A stretch of DNA of 64,000 bases from CAYFWF01 sp964346815 (GCA_964346815.1 CAYFWF010000003.1:124001-188000), one strand, 5' to 3'; positions 1 through 9,496 are shown, counted from the first letter of the stretch. Program-made: numbers and translations. The notes: generated by a model from the letters alone, not told the origin.

Positions 1-804
1 TTGCATCCTCCGGCAGTGGGATTCTGTCAGTAAGGAAAGACTGCTTTCTGCAATGAATTGGACGGAATGAGCAGGCACAGCTTCCTCGATTGCATCCATG
101 CACTTATTGAATTGGACGCCAAAATTCGGATCCTGCCATCCTGCCTGGGGATTCCTCATGTTTTTCATTATAAACCGGAGGTCTGCTGTCAATTGTTCAT
201 AACAAAGGGGCTTGAAATCCACGGCTGAGTCAATACAGAAGCTGCAGCTATAGGGGCATCCGAAGCTGCTGATGAGAGGGACAATTTTGAGTCCACGGAC
301 TTTGTTAAGTGCAGCGTTTATAAAATCCCAGCGTTCTTCTACACTGGGCAATTCGCTCGGATGATCTTTGGCTGTAAGAAAGATGCCTGAAGGTCGATAT
401 TCCTTGCAATCATTCAGAACTTCGAGGATGAGAGGTCTATCGGTAAGTCCAAGGACATAATCAAAATATTTACAGGCATCTTCCGGATAGCTTCTGGCGT
501 GGGGCCCTCCCAGGACAGTCACAGCCCTTTTCTTCCGAAAATAATTGCTGATTGCATAGGCGAGTAGAGCGGCATGGGTGAATGCCCCCACAAAAACCAT
601 ATCTATCTCGTCTGGAAGTTCATGGAATACATCTTCAAAACCGGTGTAGCAGATGTACTCCACCTCATGGCCAGCCTGTCTGCACCAGACTGCAACAACC
701 TGGCACATGATGCTTGCGTTATTGGGATACATTATCCGTGCGTACCAGGATCGTTTTGGTCCGTTTGTGACCAAGTCAATAACGGCAACTTTGAATTTCT
801 TCAT
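1..804 (-). CDS. B12-binding domain radical SAM protein (partial)
   Basis: The first 268 residues read from the reverse strand; the C-terminus lies beyond base 1. Residues about 1-150 look like a cobalamin-binding Rossmann domain (VLGGPHA near residue 98). The radical SAM cluster motif FGCPYSCSFC follows, with Cys183, Cys187 and Cys190 in the CxxxCxxC spacing that binds a 4Fe-4S cluster and S-adenosylmethionine. Family members do radical methylations, ring rearrangements or methylthiolations; the substrate cannot be read here. ATG at 804 is preceded on the reverse strand by GGGGAG, a fair ribosome binding site. The DNA upstream of its start is AT-rich and gene-poor, so it is probably first in its transcript. 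Confidence 0.9.
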   Translation of the reverse strand, partial: MKKFKVAVIDLVTNGPKRSWYARIMYPNNASIMCQVVAVWCRQAGHEVEYICYTGFEDVFHELPDEIDMVFVGAFTHAALLAYAISNYFRKKRAVTVLGGPHARSYPEDACKYFDYVLGLTDRPLILEVLNDCKEYRPSGIFLTAKDHPSELPSVEERWDFINAALNKVRGLKIVPLISSFGCPYSCSFCIDSAVDFKPLCYEQLTADLRFIMKNMRNPQAGWQDPNFGVQFNKCMDAIEEAVPAHSVQFIAESSLSLLTESHCRRMQ

Positions 805-1890
805 TCGACTCCCCAAATTAAAGTTGGATGTTTATCTCCTGCTGCTCAGTCTTTAGTAACTTTTCCCTTCCCATAAACAGGCTTTTTAATGTCGATCCAG
901 GATAATTCTTAATTGCTTATATCACAGGAAAAAAAGGTTGTCAAAAGGATGTGAGGTGTATCCAAAGCTAGCAGACCTATGTTGGAAGCATTTGGGAATG
1001 TTTTCGCTCCAGTCAGATTTTATACGCCAGTCCCTCGCTAAACTTCTCGGCCTTGCGGAACTCCGCATATTTATTTAGCGAACGAGGCTATGCGTATTAG
1101 TTTAGTTGCCTCTGCTGATAACTACACTTCTAAGTCACACAGTGTCATTGAGATTTCTTGGAATGGAAAATGGAGTTCTAACCTCGAAGAAATGAAGAAA
1201 TATCTCATCGTAAAAGAAATAAAAGGAAAGAAAGGAAAAATTCAACCTGATGTAAAAAAGGCAGAGGCTTAATTCAAATCTTTGTCAAAGTCAATTGTGC
1301 CTATTGAAGATTTGAGTTTTGAGATTTAAGCCCCTATCAGCCACTACAATAACAATTCAGATAATCTTGTTAATTGAGAAGAAATGTGTCTCCTTTTTAT
1401 CAAATAAAAGTTCCTAATTAATTCCGATTTGGCGTGCCCAAAATCTTCTTTAGGAATACACTCATCAACCCCCCTTTTGCTGACAACAGCCGGCTTTCAC
1501 CCAATTTAACCTTTGTCCAAATTCCACTGAGACAGCACAAATCCCATACTGCGGCTAGTCGTTAAAGATACAAAAAGGGGTTAGCCAACTCTAATGAAAA
1601 ATCATCTTGAGAGGTAATTGTCTGGAGTATTCAATTTTTGTTATATTCAATATCTATTATAATTCTTAAATATAAAAAGCGGGGCATTTTGTGAAAAGGG
1701 GACCTTCCTCTCCTCATCAATTCTCCTTCATTTCTAATTATGTTCCTCTGTATGAGGAAACAAAAGAAATCAATTCAAAATGCAATCCAATCTAGACTTG
1801 CAGTGTGTAAAAGGAAAGATTGCTTCTTAACATAATTGCAATAGCAATTTACATAGATTGTGCAAATATTAATTTAGAAGGAGGTTTTAA
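805..1890. other. AT-rich gene-poor stretch
   Basis: This interval lies between the radical SAM gene and the secreted protein gene. It holds a stem-loop element (1020-1100) and a 60-codon frame at 1090-1272 that I cannot support as a gene. The text near 1430-1465 partly resembles text near 2910-2945 (both contain AAATCTTCTTTA followed by GAATA), suggesting old duplicated debris. The last 150 bases probably carry the promoter of the gene at 1891, but no clear -35/-10 pair was fixed. Confidence 0.6.
1020..1100. repeat. nested inverted-repeat (REP/MITE-like) stem-loop
   Basis: An outer imperfect inverted repeat pairs about 1020-1042 with 1074-1100; the clearest part is TCGCTAAA against TTTAGCGA, extended by matching CCTCG/CGAGG and ATACGC/GCGTAT blocks. 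Inside it sits a perfect hairpin, TGCGG-AACT-CCGCA (1054-1067). Neither strand carries a convincing reading frame through it. The shape is that of an intergenic repetitive element of the REP or MITE kind, but only one copy is visible here, so repetitiveness is inferred. Confidence 0.4.
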
Positions 1891-2745
1891 ATGAAAAAAA
1901 CAATTTTTATGACTTTTTTTCTGCTGGTTCTTATTGCATCTTTTGTTCTTTTACCAGCTAATGCAGTTTATGCGAAACAACTTAAACGTGAGCTCACCGT
2001 TAAGGTTTATCCAGAAAGTGGATTTCCTCCAAAGTCGTCAAATCCTATTGTTCCTCTAAGAAATTTTACAGTGAATATTTATCAGCCAAATGGCGCTTTA
2101 ATTGCTTCAAAGAAAACCGATGTAAACGGTGAAGCAGTATTCGATCTCCACTACGGGAAATATTTCATCGCTGCCCCCACTGCTGATCATTTATCTTATG
2201 TACCAACAACAATCGGTTTTGTGTTTACACCCAAAAATAAGGTTGCATATCTTTACCTTCCGTGGCTGCGTACGCGCGCTGAAGGACCCTCTGTGCATCC
2301 TTTATGGTTTGAATCTATCGATCTTGATACTGCTACACCAGAACACGAAACTATGTTGAAATGTCATGCTGGTGAGACAATCTCCGTTAAAGTTTCATGG
2401 TGGATGCTTGAAACAACTAATTATCCCTGGTGGTACGTTTCACTCTTTGGGGATTGGCAACCTACTGCAGCGCTTTCGAACCTTGCTTTTGGACGATCTG
2501 GGCCAGGAGAAAATCAATTTTATGAAGTAACCGCCACATTTACTGCTCCTCTGGAACATGGAATATATACTTTGAGGGTAGTTGGTGTTCTTGATTATTC
2601 TTGGCCATGCAGTTACTACACTAAGAGTCATTACAGTGCCATTGAGGGAAGAGATATGGGCATTAATATTTTGGCACAGGCACCTGAGGATTATGAAAAT
2701 ATTGGTGTTGCAACAATAAAAGTGGTTGGCTTTAAAAAGAACTAA
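1891..2745 (+). CDS. secreted protein with Ig/Cna-B-like domain, unknown function
   Basis: Codes for 284 residues. The start is well marked by AGAAGGAGG seven bases upstream. An N-terminal signal peptide (residues 1-28) ends at NAVYA, so the product is exported. Residues about 32-125 have the strand-rich, small-domain look of carboxypeptidase-regulatory or Cna-B-like beta sandwiches (KKTDVNGEAVFDLHYGKY resembles their core). Residues 150-280 look like a second beta domain rich in Trp and Tyr. I do not recognise the family. It stands alone, is followed by a good terminator at 2823, and its codon use is more AT-rich than genes further right, compatible with a foreign or poorly constrained region. 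Confidence 0.8.
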   Translation: MKKTIFMTFFLLVLIASFVLLPANAVYAKQLKRELTVKVYPESGFPPKSSNPIVPLRNFTVNIYQPNGALIASKKTDVNGEAVFDLHYGKYFIAAPTADHLSYVPTTIGFVFTPKNKVAYLYLPWLRTRAEGPSVHPLWFESIDLDTATPEHETMLKCHAGETISVKVSWWMLETTNYPWWYVSLFGDWQPTAALSNLAFGRSGPGENQFYEVTATFTAPLEHGIYTLRVVGVLDYSWPCSYYTKSHYSAIEGRDMGINILAQAPEDYENIGVATIKVVGFKKN

Positions 2746-2822
2746 CAACTATTCCTGATTTTTGTTCCTTAAGATATAATTTTAACGCAAGGCAAGAAAT
2801 CCATCTGAGACGTTATTGAAAA

Positions 2823-2853
2823 GGAACAAGCCAAATGGTGGCTTGTCCCTTTT
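2823..2853 (+). terminator. rho-independent terminator of the secreted protein gene
   Basis: GGAACAAGCCA (2823-2833) pairs with TGGCTTGTCCC (2839-2849) at ten of eleven positions across a five-base loop, and is followed by TTTT. It lies 78 bases after the stop codon of the gene at 1891. Confidence 0.75.
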
Positions 2854-3548
2854 ACCCTTCGCCCTAACAAATCTTGAAGTTCAACTAAATTCCTGTAAAT
2901 ATTTGGATTGGTGGGTTCGAAATCTTCTTTAAGAATAGCTAGCGCTACGCCAACATTTCCGCCAATTCATTCATCGTCGGTAGGGTGAGAAATAGCTTTA
3001 GTTTATTATTGGGATACGCGAGTATTAATGAAGACAATTTTGGATTGATGAAATGCAAATAGATTTTGAAGCTATAGTAAACTAAATTTAAACAAATAAT
3101 TATTGGTAGTTATATGTCTACCTTATGCTACCAACTCCGATAATTCCAGCATCCTGCCAGATTCAGCAATCTTCCTAAATATTGCTACTATTTTTGATAC
3201 AGTATTTTCTTTAACAGTTATGCAGGTTTGGGCATTCCCCAATGCTCTCTTTTCATTAGGCTCAAGCTCTTATGACATCACGGTTTTGCAAATGCTTACA
3301 GCACTGGCGCGTGTTGCACTCAATCGGTGTAGTGGATAAAATGGAGGTGGAATTGAAATCGGTTTCTATCCCGTTGTTTTGCGCTACCGGGAACAGAAAT
3401 AAAGCGTTTGTCTATTCTTTTTTATTTGGAACCTCAGAACCGGTGGGAGCGATTATCGGATTTTTGATAAGGATGTGGTACACTCACCAGAAAAAATCAA
3501 CCATGAATCTGTACGCTTTTTAAATGATATTTTGTAGGGAGAAAGGAT
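2854..3548. other. gene-poor stretch upstream of the beta-galactosidase
   Basis: No supported gene. Short frames on both strands are not backed by ribosome binding sites or family resemblance. A 48-codon reverse-strand stretch ending at 3123 reads like protein-coding text but has a stop immediately before it and no start. The interval may contain a decayed gene, and its last part must carry the leader of the gene at 3549 (GGGAGAAAGG just before the start). Confidence 0.5.
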
Positions 3549-6500
3549 ATGACGAGACGAAAATCAAAATGGCCCTGGATCTTTATCGTTTTTATCGGAT
3601 GTGCTTTTGCCATCCTCGCTATGAATGATAATCCTACGAATCGGATCAACGACTTGGAAAACCCCGAAATGATCGCCCAGAATAAAGAACCTGCGCACTG
3701 CACCCTTATGCCCTATACGGATAAAGACAGAGCAATTCATGGCGATCGATTCACATCGAAATATTATCAGTCGCTCAACGGTAAATGGAAATTTCACTGG
3801 GTCCGAAAACCCGAAGACCGGCCAAAATATTTCTTTGAACGCGATTACGTCATCAGTCAATGGGATGAAATAGAAGTTCCCAGCAACTGGCAGTTATTGG
3901 GATATGGAATGCCTCATTACATGAACAGTGACTATGTCTTCGAAAAGAATCCTCCCTTTATTCAGAATGATTACAATCCTATCGGGTCCTACCGCACGGA
4001 ATTCGAAATACCTCAGGACTGGCAGGAGCGCCAGATTTTTATTCATTTTGATGGGGTGGAATCCGCTTTCTACCTTTGGGTCAACGGCAAAAGAGTCGGG
4101 TACAGCCAGGGCAGCCGGACTCCTGCAGAATTTAACATTACGCCTTTTGTTGAACAGGGAAAAAACATTTTGGCTGTAGAAGTCTATCGTTGGTCGGACG
4201 GATCCTATCTGGAGTGTCAGGATTTCTGGCGGCTGAGCGGGATTTTTCGAAACGTGTACCTGTTTTCAACGCCAGATGTCCATATCCGGGATTTTGAGGT
4301 CACGTGTGACCTGGACGAGAATTATCAAGATGCTACACTCTTCGTGACAGCTCGAGTGAGAAATTTCGGAACTGAAGCGAGCCTCGCTCAAACAGTCGAG
4401 GTCACCCTGTTGGATGAAGACGGCCTTCCCGTAAAATCAGATGTATTAATGACTGAAAGGAGTGAATACATCGCCCCAGGTGCCGAGAGCATCGTTAAAA
4501 TGAAAGCTGCCGGTCTGAGACCGCACAAATGGTCGGCCGAAGAACCGCATCTCTACACCGTTCTATTAACGCTCAAAGAAAAGGGTGGGGGAGTCCTGGA
4601 ATATCAGAGCTGCCGGTTCGGCTTCCGCGAGGTTGAGATCAGAGAAGGACAACTGTTAGTCAATGGCGTTCCTGTTCTTCTTAAGGGAGTCAATCGGCAT
4701 GAACATGACCCGGATCGAGGCCATTACGTCACCAGAGAATCGATGCTTGAGGATATCCGACTGATGAAGCTGCACAACATCAATACGGTTCGAACCTGCC
4801 ATTATCCTGACGACCCGGAATGGTACGACCTCTGTGATATATACGGCATATATCTGATCGATGAGGCCAACATCGAATCTCACGGTATGGGCTACAAGCC
4901 GGGCGAAACGCTGGCCAACAAACCAGAGTGGAAGATAGCTCATCTCGATCGGATCCAGCGGATGGTAGAACGGGACAAAAACCATCCCAGCGTGGTCATC
5001 TGGTCCATGGGGAATGAAGCTGGAGACGGCACGAATTTCGAAGCAGCCAGTGATTGGATCCATCACCGGGATCCCACCCGTCCTGTCCATTATGAGAGAG
5101 CAGAGTTGAAGCCGCACACCGACATTTATTGTCCAATGTACGCCCGAATTCCGCATTTGATCCACTACGCAGAAAAAAAACAGGACCGGCCTTTGATTTT
5201 GTGTGAATACGCCCATGCCATGGGGAACTCGGTCGGAAATCTTATCGATTATTGGGATGTGATCGAGAGATACGACCTTCTCCAAGGTGGATGTATTTGG
5301 GACTGGGTGGACCAGGGAATTCGGAAAACGAATGAGAGAGGCCAAGAATTTTGGGGTTATGGAGGCGATTTCGGAGAGCCAAAAAGCGACAACAACTTTT
5401 GCATAAACGGACTTGTGCAGCCAGACCGGTCCGTCACGCCAAAATTGAAAGAGGTAAAGAAAGTCTACCAGTATATAAAGATAGAGCCTCTGGATTTAGA
5501 GAGAGGACTCATCAGACTCATCAATAGATATTATTTCATCGATCTGAATCGGTTCAATGTTCATTGGGCAGTGCTGGAAGATGGGGGCGAGATTCTTTCG
5601 GGCTCTGTCCCTCATCCCGACCTTGCGCCGGGAGAAAGCAAGACTCTTGACATCGATTTGGAAAACCTGAAACCACGTAAAGGAGCTGAATATCTGCTCA
5701 ATTTTTCTGTGCAAGCTTCGCAGGCATCGGAACTCGTTCCTGAAGGACACGAAGTAGCAAGAGAACAGTTTGTCCTGCCCTTTAAGGTACAGACTGGCAA
5801 GACAGAACCACCAAACAAACGATCCCTGCAACTGACCGATACTGAGAATGCCCTTCAAATAAAAGGGAAAAATTTTTCGGTCCGGTTCGATAAAGTGACG
5901 GGGCTTCTTGCTTCGTATGTGTACAGGGGAACAGAATTGATCGTGGAAGGTCCATCTCCCAATTTTTGGCGGGCGCCCACTGATAACGATTTTGGGAATG
6001 GAATGCCAAAAAGATGTGCTGTTTGGAAAAAAGCCAGCTCATATAGACAACTGGACCGATTTGAAATCGTGAAACAGGAACAGAGACGGATTGCAATCGA
6101 AGCGGAATACACCTTACCCGACGTTGAGTCGAAACATACCGTTACTTATATCCTTTTGAATACAGGTGATTTGATCATCAAGAATCATTTCATTCCCGGC
6201 AATATGGAATTGCCAGAGCTTCTCAGGTTCGGGATGAGGATGAGAGTGCCCAAGAATCTTCGACAGGTCCAATGGTACGGACGAGGGCCCCATGAAAATT
6301 ACTGGGACCGAAAAACAAGTGCCTTCATCGGACTTTATTCGAATACGGTGCAAGACCAATATGTGAAATATGTCAGCCCGCAGGAAAACGGCTACAAAAC
6401 CGACGTGCGGTGGGTGGCATTGACCCAAAAAAACGGTGTGGGTCTATTGGCTGTCGGTCAGCCCATTCTCTGTTTTTCGGCACTGCCCTTTTCAATCGAA

Positions 6501-6734
6501 GATCTAACCCAGGAGAGACGTGGAACAAAGCATCCCACAGATTTAGTAGAACGAGATTTTATAGAATTCAATATCGATTACAAACAAACAGGAGTGGGCG
6601 GCGACAATTCCTGGGGGGCAAGGCCTCTGGAAAAGTACACTTTACATGCAAAAGAATATTCCTATAGCTTCAGACTTCGTCCCTTTTTGTCGAAAAATGA
6701 ATCGCCCGTACAATTGAACAAACAAAAATTTTGA
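3549..6734 (+). CDS. beta-galactosidase, glycoside hydrolase family 2
   Basis: A 1061-residue LacZ-type enzyme, which hydrolyses terminal beta-galactosides with retention. In order: N-terminal hydrophobic segment (about 9-28), sugar-binding jelly roll (about 55-240, including CQDFWRLSGIFRNVYL), Ig-like domain, TIM barrel (about 365-665), and the C-terminal beta-galactosidase small chain with WYGRGPHENYWDR. The acid/base is Glu490 in WSMGNEAGD and the nucleophile Glu553 in CEYAHAMGNS. The N-terminus has Cys in FIGCA, so it could be a signal anchor or a poor lipobox; either way the enzyme is probably exported, unlike E. coli LacZ. Start chosen at ATG 3549 behind GGGAGAAAGG. A galactokinase gene lies in this window at 61008, but not adjacent. 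Confidence 0.96.
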   Translation: MTRRKSKWPWIFIVFIGCAFAILAMNDNPTNRINDLENPEMIAQNKEPAHCTLMPYTDKDRAIHGDRFTSKYYQSLNGKWKFHWVRKPEDRPKYFFERDYVISQWDEIEVPSNWQLLGYGMPHYMNSDYVFEKNPPFIQNDYNPIGSYRTEFEIPQDWQERQIFIHFDGVESAFYLWVNGKRVGYSQGSRTPAEFNITPFVEQGKNILAVEVYRWSDGSYLECQDFWRLSGIFRNVYLFSTPDVHIRDFEVTCDLDENYQDATLFVTARVRNFGTEASLAQTVEVTLLDEDGLPVKSDVLMTERSEYIAPGAESIVKMKAAGLRPHKWSAEEPHLYTVLLTLKEKGGGVLEYQSCRFGFREVEIREGQLLVNGVPVLLKGVNRHEHDPDRGHYVTRESMLEDIRLMKLHNINTVRTCHYPDDPEWYDLCDIYGIYLIDEANIESHGMGYKPGETLANKPEWKIAHLDRIQRMVERDKNHPSVVIWSMGNEAGDGTNFEAASDWIHHRDPTRPVHYERAELKPHTDIYCPMYARIPHLIHYAEKKQDRPLILCEYAHAMGNSVGNLIDYWDVIERYDLLQGGCIWDWVDQGIRKTNERGQEFWGYGGDFGEPKSDNNFCINGLVQPDRSVTPKLKEVKKVYQYIKIEPLDLERGLIRLINRYYFIDLNRFNVHWAVLEDGGEILSGSVPHPDLAPGESKTLDIDLENLKPRKGAEYLLNFSVQASQASELVPEGHEVAREQFVLPFKVQTGKTEPPNKRSLQLTDTENALQIKGKNFSVRFDKVTGLLASYVYRGTELIVEGPSPNFWRAPTDNDFGNGMPKRCAVWKKASSYRQLDRFEIVKQEQRRIAIEAEYTLPDVESKHTVTYILLNTGDLIIKNHFIPGNMELPELLRFGMRMRVPKNLRQVQWYGRGPHENYWDRKTSAFIGLYSNTVQDQYVKYVSPQENGYKTDVRWVALTQKNGVGLLAVGQPILCFSALPFSIEDLTQERRGTKHPTDLVERDFIEFNIDYKQTGVGGDNSWGARPLEKYTLHAKEYSYSFRLRPFLSKNESPVQLNKQKF

Positions 6735-6748
6735 TCTTTCTCCCATTT

Positions 6749-6797
6749 TTGACCTAAGTCAATGATTTTTTGTTATGCAGGAAATATAATCAAAGCA
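6749..6797 (+). promoter_or_regulatory. promoter with FNR-family-like palindrome for flavodiiron gene
   Basis: A perfect palindrome TTGAC-CTAA-GTCAA lies at 6749-6762 and a perfect -10 hexamer TATAAT at 6785-6790. Placing the start site seven bases after the -10 (about 6797) puts the palindrome centre at -41.5, the classical class II activator position of CRP/FNR-family regulators. No good -35 hexamer is present, which fits activator dependence. Confidence 0.65.
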
Positions 6798-6822
6798 TGA
6801 TTCATACTTCAAGGAGGCTGAA

Positions 6823-8016
6823 ATGAAAAGAGAAATAAAAAAAGGAATTGAGTGGGTCGGGAAAGTCGATTGGGAAATCCGTGAATTTCATGGAGCTGAA
6901 TATTCCACCCACAGAGGAACGAGCTACAATTCTTATCTCGTAAAAGACAAAAAGACTGTGTTGATCGACACGGTGTGGGACCCTTTCAGTGAGGAATTCG
7001 TAGAAAATCTGGAGAAATCCGGAGATTTAAAAGAGATTGACTATGTGATCGCCAATCACGCTGAGGTGGACCACAGTGGGAGCCTGGCCCGATTAATGGA
7101 CCGTATTCCCGATGTCCCGGTTTATTGTACCTCCAATGGTGTCAAATCGCTCAAAGGCCACTTTCACAAGGATTGGAACTTTGTGCCGGTGAAAACAGGG
7201 GAGACCTTGGATTTGGGATCTAAAAAGCTGATGTTCATCGAAGCCCCCATGCTTCACTGGCCGGACAGCATGTTCTGCTATCTGACAGAAGACAACATTC
7301 TCTTCCCGAATGATGCCTTTGGTCAGCACATTGCCACAGAACTTCTCTACAACGACCTTGTGGACCAGGCCGAGCTGTATCAGGAATGCATCAAATACTA
7401 TGCAAACATTCTTACACCTTTCAGTCGGCTGGTAGAGAAAAAAATCAATGAATTCGTTAATCTTGACCTGCCAGTGGATATGATCTGTCCCAGCCATGGT
7501 GTGGTATGGAGAGATAATCCTTTGCAGATCGTGAACAAATACATGGAGTGGTCCAAGAATTACCAAGAAAACCAGATATCTATCGTTTACGACACCATGT
7601 GGAATGGAACCCGGAAAATGGCTGAATCCATAGCTGAAGGGATCGAATCGAAGGATAAATCTGTGAGGGTTAAGCTGTACAACATTTCTCACACAGACAA
7701 GAACGATGTGGTGACAGAAGTATTCAAATCTAAAGCTTTATTGCTGGGATCACCCACCATAAATAGGGGGATATTGTCTGCGGTAGCCGGCTTTCTAGAG
7801 GAAATCCGCGGTTTGGGTTTCAAGGAGAAAAAAGCCGCTGCATTCGGAACATATGGTTGGAGCGGAGAATCGGTAAAGATGATAAACGATGGACTCGAGA
7901 AAGCGGGCTTTGAGCTTTTAAGCGAAGGATTGAGACTGCTCTGGAACCCCGATGCTGGGATGCTCGATGAATGCGAGCAATTCGGAAAAGAGATCGCATC
8001 CAAAACAGAATCGTGA
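6823..8016 (+). CDS. flavodiiron protein (A-type flavoprotein)
   Basis: A 397-residue flavodiiron protein, a cytoplasmic enzyme family that reduces O2 to water and/or NO to N2O. The N-terminal metallo-beta-lactamase domain (about 1-250) keeps the di-iron signature NHAEVDHSG with His79, Glu81, Asp83 and His84, further ligand regions around MLHWPDS, and CPSHG near residue 226. A C-terminal flavodoxin domain (about 255-395) has the FMN loop YDTMWNGTRKMA. Length equals the standard two-domain class, with no fused rubredoxin. ATG 6823 is preceded by AAGGAGG. It has its own promoter with a regulator palindrome, suggesting induction by low oxygen or nitrosative stress. The electron donor (rubredoxin) is not in the window. 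Confidence 0.96.
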   Translation: MKREIKKGIEWVGKVDWEIREFHGAEYSTHRGTSYNSYLVKDKKTVLIDTVWDPFSEEFVENLEKSGDLKEIDYVIANHAEVDHSGSLARLMDRIPDVPVYCTSNGVKSLKGHFHKDWNFVPVKTGETLDLGSKKLMFIEAPMLHWPDSMFCYLTEDNILFPNDAFGQHIATELLYNDLVDQAELYQECIKYYANILTPFSRLVEKKINEFVNLDLPVDMICPSHGVVWRDNPLQIVNKYMEWSKNYQENQISIVYDTMWNGTRKMAESIAEGIESKDKSVRVKLYNISHTDKNDVVTEVFKSKALLLGSPTINRGILSAVAGFLEEIRGLGFKEKKAAAFGTYGWSGESVKMINDGLEKAGFELLSEGLRLLWNPDAGMLDECEQFGKEIASKTES

Positions 8017-8022
8017 TGCGGT

Positions 8023-8747
8023 TCAGAGGCGCCATAGATACGAAGCTTTGAAGAACAGCCCCCGTTTCATCTCCAAGAAACCATCCGCAGAACGGTACTG
8101 TTGCCCATCCCATTCCAATCTATTGTAAAGAGAACCGTAACCCAATTGAATGACTGTTCCTGGGATGTAGGTGAAAGAAGCGAGAATGTCGATCAAAAGC
8201 TCTTCCCGGTAAGTGTTGTATTCCACGATCCCACGGAAGAAGAGGTGTTTGTTCATCTGGTAGGTCAGTCGGCTTCGCCAGGTTGCATAGTCGAATACTT
8301 TTTCCTTCTTCCCGCTGCTGTAGCGGCTGTCTGTTTGAATACCCAAAGGATTGACATAGAAGGCATAGAGAAACTGCTGATCGTTGAAGGTATCCAGGTT
8401 GATACAGACTCATCGGCCCTGGTGGAGTCCCGCTTCGCGACAGCGGTCTTTATCCTGTCCGGTTGCTTGTCATAACACTTGAATGCGAAATAAAGGTTTT
8501 CCGAATCATAGGCCATATAAGCGATCGTCTTCTCACTCGGCTCTCTTCCGAAATCAGGTATGAAGCTCTTGAATTCTGAGACTGAGGGTGCATTCTGACA
8601 GACAGGGTCGTCGAGAATGCCGTCGATTCTTGGAGGTTCCTCAGTGCGATGGGGTCTGAAGAACTCTTGTGTGATCGTGTATCTCTGAAAAAAGAAAATA
8701 AGTAAAATGAAGATGAAAGATACTTCACAGGACTTTCGTCTGTTCAT
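8023..8747 (-). pseudogene. DUF5916 / CBM9-like protein gene, frameshifted and internally deleted
   Basis: Reading from 8747, the product starts with a hydrophobic signal and the carbohydrate-binding-like N-terminal region of the DUF5916 family (RIDGILDDPVC, YDSENLYFAFKC). Near 8410 one base appears missing: the frame changes and the expected text resumes (NLDTFNDQQFLYAFYVNPLG). Soon afterwards the sequence jumps to the last strands of the C-terminal outer-membrane barrel (SFTYIPGTVIQLGYGSLY, FLEMKRGLFFKASYLWRL). Intact members are about 700-900 residues; roughly 240 remain, so most of the middle has gone. Both lesions indicate a dead gene. It ends six bases from the convergent flavodiiron gene. 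Confidence 0.85.
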
Positions 8748-8995
8748 CTTTTTGGTTTTGGATCCAACTCATATCCGAGAAGGTCAACTGTAAAAAAAAT
8801 CCTCGTCTGCGTCAACAGCAAAGAGGGGAGGATAACCATCAGATAAGCCGATAGTTCTTCAAATGATCACGAAAATTTAGATGTCCGGACAGCTGTCCAA
8901 TATTTTCTATTTACATGCTTATCCATTCCTAATAACATAAAAGATGGGTCTGATATTTCCTGTTTGCCATAAAATGAATCGATCCTTGGAATGAG

Positions 8996-9496
8996 ATGAA
9001 AAAAATTCTTGTATGGTTTCTTATGTTATCGCTTTTAGGGCTGCCAGGACAAGTGTATGCAGAGAAGAAAGGGGCAGAGATTATCATCCAAAAAAGAGAG
9101 GGCCTAAAAGTGAGAGGAGAGCTCATCTCAGTGAAAGAGAATGCTCTGCTTTTAATGGAAAAAAAGTCGGGCACAGATGTGTCTGTGGAAGTCGATCAGA
9201 TCAAAAGTGTTGTGCTTGTGAAAAAATCGAAGCCCAATTATGTGTTTTTCGGCGGCCTTTTAGTGGGAAGCGCGCTGGGCGGATATCTGGGTGTGACGCT
9301 TTATGGATCAGGAGAAGAAGCATTGGCTGTAATGCTCGGAGCACTGGGAGCAGCTGCTTTCGCAAGTCTGGGAGGCCTTCTGTTTGGAGGGACATCTTCA
9401 GATGAAGCCATCTCTTTTGAAGGCAAGACCGATTCGCAGATACAGGATATCCTAAAAAAACTGCGCAACGCAGCGCGAGTTAAAAACCTTCAGTGA
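8996..9496 (+). CDS. exported small protein with glycine-rich transmembrane region
   Basis: A 166-residue protein of unknown function. A signal peptide ends near residue 22 (GQVYA). Residues 25-75 form a small charged beta-like domain (KVRGELISVKENALLL, DVSVEVDQIKSVVLV). Residues about 82-137 are Gly/Ala-rich and hydrophobic (GGLLVGSALGGYLG, LGALGAAAFASLGGLLFGG), the glycine-zipper pattern of membrane-inserting lipoprotein-like proteins. The C-terminus returns to a hydrophilic helix. The ribosome binding site is weak (TGGAATGAG). It is probably an envelope protein, and nothing nearby indicates its partner. Confidence 0.7.
   Translation: MKKILVWFLMLSLLGLPGQVYAEKKGAEIIIQKREGLKVRGELISVKENALLLMEKKSGTDVSVEVDQIKSVVLVKKSKPNYVFFGGLLVGSALGGYLGVTLYGSGEEALAVMLGALGAAAFASLGGLLFGGTSSDEAISFEGKTDSQIQDILKKLRNAARVKNLQ

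Noticed and set aside
1090..1272. 60-codon forward frame
   Set aside because: It begins inside the right arm of the stem-loop element, has no proper ribosome binding site and resembles no family; the Lys-rich end alone is not enough.
3123..3353. Reverse-strand protein-like text (ending KIVAIFRKIAESGRMLELSE) with an internal stop at 3270
   Set aside because: It may be a decayed gene, but it has no start, no ribosome binding site and no recognised family, so it is not listed as a pseudogene.
3103..3523. Two overlapping forward frames of 78 and 83 codons
   Set aside because: No ribosome binding sites and no family resemblance; composition looks non-coding.
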